Of a stretch of DNA of 64,000 bases, positions 62,722 through 64,000 are shown piece by piece; position 1 is the first letter of the stretch; every line of letters starts with the position of its first letter. Made by a program: the position numbers and the translations under genes. The notes under the pieces are model-generated. The model was not told the origin of the DNA. It saw only the letters and a list, made by a program, of their open reading frames with translations, and searched no databases. Source of the stretch: Amnibacterium setariae (GTDB lineage: Bacteria > Actinomycetota > Actinomycetes > Actinomycetales > Microbacteriaceae). The DNA lies in NCBI RefSeq assembly GCF_003581425.1, contig NZ_QXTG01000003.1, forward strand, positions 186,293-250,292. Reading direction: 5' to 3'.

Positions 62722-64000
62722 ATGGGCGGCCCGAAGGTCTCGGTCGTCATCGCCGCGTACGCGCCCGGCGAGGGCTTCGACCGCGTCGTCGCCTCCCTCG
62801 ACGCGCAGACGCTGCCGCAGGACGTGTTCGAGGTGATCGTCGTCGACGACGGCTCGCCCGACGACACCGCCGACCGCCTCCGCGCCGTCGCCGCGACCCG
62901 GCCGAACTGGCGGATCGAGCGGATCGAGAACTCGGGCTGGCCGAGCCGCCCCCGCAACGTCGGCACGGCGCTCGCGACCGGCGAGCACGTGCTCTTCATG
63001 GACCACGACGACTCGCTCTACCCGGACGCCCTCCGGCGGCTGGTCGACTACGCGGCCGAGACGCGCGCCGACGTCGTCAGCCCGAAGGAGTCGAAGACCA
63101 CCGACCCCTGGTGGAACATCCAGACCCTTCAGCGCGGGAACGTCGCCGACATCACGCGCGACGGCGGGATCGCGCAGCTGCTGCCGATGGTGCCGCACAA
63201 GCTCTACCGGCGCGCCTTCCTCGCCGAGCACGGCATCGCGTTCCCGGAGGGACGTCGGCGGCTCTGGGAGGACGTCTACGTCAACGTCGCCGCCTGGCGG
63301 CACGCGGAGCGTGTCGCCGTGCTCGCCGACACCCCCGTCTACCGCTGGCACGCGAGCCGGACGAACAACTCGAAGAGCTACGGCCCGCTCACCACCGAGT
63401 ACTGGGACCGCCTCGACGACCTGCTCGCGTTCATCACGGAGACGCTCGCGGCCGACCCGGAGGCGCTCCGGAGCGCCCTGCTGCACCAGTACCAGGGCCG
63501 CGTGCTCGGTCGCCTCGGCAAGCACCTCCGCGACCCCGAGGCGGATCCGGAGGCGGTCGCCGCAGCGATCGATCGCGCGACCGCGGCCCAGCAGCGCTTC
63601 TTCTCGGAGGCGCACGACGCCGCGCTCGCCGGCTTCGACCGGGCGCGCGCCGTGCTGCTGCGGACCGGACGCGCGGACCTGCTGCGCGCGCTCGCCGAGG
63701 TCGACGCAGACACCGCGCCCGTCGTCACCGCGACCGGCGCGCAGTGGCGGGACGGCGCCCTGCACCTCGACGTGCGCGTCGACTGGGTCACGCGGGACGG
63801 CGCGCCGGCGGCGTTCGAGCGGGTGGGGGAGCGCGTGCTCCGCGCGCTGCCTGTCGAGCTCCGCGCCGTGCTGCCCGAGGGCGTCGTCGACGTGACGGAC
63901 ACGATCGACGACCTGCGCGTCGGGATCGGGGTCCGCGACCGCGACGAGGCCGTCACCTGGCTGCTGCCGGGTGAGCACCGCGCGGCGTGGGAAGCGCAGG
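62722..64000 (+). CDS. TarP/TarS-like glycosyltransferase, 3' end missing
   Basis: Paralogue of the preceding gene, cut by the right edge after about 426 residues. It keeps VSVVIAAYAPG, VVDDGSPDDT, SGWPSRPRNVG, FMDHDDSLYPDAL, PHKLYRRAFLAEHGI and LWEDVYV with Asp184 as expected base, and the start of the beta-rich C-terminal part. The two are roughly 60-65% identical over the catalytic domain by eye and likely arose by tandem duplication, perhaps giving different linkage or donor. Confidence 0.85.
   Translation, partial: MGGPKVSVVIAAYAPGEGFDRVVASLDAQTLPQDVFEVIVVDDGSPDDTADRLRAVAATRPNWRIERIENSGWPSRPRNVGTALATGEHVLFMDHDDSLYPDALRRLVDYAAETRADVVSPKESKTTDPWWNIQTLQRGNVADITRDGGIAQLLPMVPHKLYRRAFLAEHGIAFPEGRRRLWEDVYVNVAAWRHAERVAVLADTPVYRWHASRTNNSKSYGPLTTEYWDRLDDLLAFITETLAADPEALRSALLHQYQGRVLGRLGKHLRDPEADPEAVAAAIDRATAAQQRFFSEAHDAALAGFDRARAVLLRTGRADLLRALAEVDADTAPVVTATGAQWRDGALHLDVRVDWVTRDGAPAAFERVGERVLRALPVELRAVLPEGVVDVTDTIDDLRVGIGVRDRDEAVTWLLPGEHRAAWEAQ

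Overview
The window is about 72-75% GC by eye and reads as chromosomal DNA of a high-GC Gram-positive actinobacterium. The gene content fits Micrococcales, most likely Microbacteriaceae: an acyl-CoA carboxylase with an epsilon subunit, LCP proteins, LGFP repeats, UDP-galactopyranose mutase, and many genes that start directly behind a TAnnnT box. I see no tRNA, rRNA, CRISPR array, insertion sequence or prophage. Adjacent genes are very often joined by ATGA or GTGA overlaps, which helped fix many starts.

The left half (1 to about 36,000) follows the order of the Mycobacterium tuberculosis block Rv3319 to Rv3275, as I remember it. It begins with succinate dehydrogenase (sdhCDAB, minus strand, sdhB cut by the edge) and a GDP-mannose pyrophosphorylase. 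A nucleoside uptake and salvage section follows: cytidine deaminase, a BMP-type lipoprotein with ABC ATPase and two permeases, thymidine phosphorylase, adenosine deaminase, and on the other strand a purine nucleoside phosphorylase overlapping a sugar-phosphate mutase that probably serves as phosphopentomutase. Next come an LpdA-like flavoprotein, the biotin-dependent carboxylase alpha chain, Maf and a TRAM-type RNA methyltransferase. After an insertion come the carboxylase epsilon and beta chains, BirA, a PH-domain protein, a GtrA protein, and PurK and PurE.

The insertion, 23,605-29,601, is the most interesting part. It is a tandem pair of three-gene signalling cassettes. Each holds a NarL-type response regulator, a membrane histidine kinase, and a second membrane protein with a conserved cytoplasmic domain I cannot assign to a known family. 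The two regulators are nearly identical in protein, while the kinases have diverged; the first kinase has lost ATP-binding residues that the second keeps. The same ACTGGGG motif lies 52-54 bases before the -10 box of both regulator genes and of a distant lipoprotein/LGFP operon (42,539), so a shared cell-envelope regulon can be proposed. A 760-base stretch after the second cassette carries a 182-base tandem repeat, with part of it also present as an inverted copy.

The right half (36,000-64,000) is a cell-envelope glycopolymer region. It holds two LCP ligases (one degenerate), several polytopic membrane proteins, the LGFP protein, a GlfT1-like transferase, UDP-galactopyranose mutase and two TagB/TagF-like polymerases (one degenerate). 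It continues with a dolichol-phosphate-mannose-synthase-like enzyme beside a GT-C protein, a secreted fibronectin-III/CotH protein, a fused cytidylyltransferase-reductase of the CDP-ribitol type, a DUF4012 protein, and two TarP/TarS-like glycosyltransferases, the last cut by the right edge. Together they suggest a ribitol-phosphate type wall polymer with galactofuranose and other sugar decoration.
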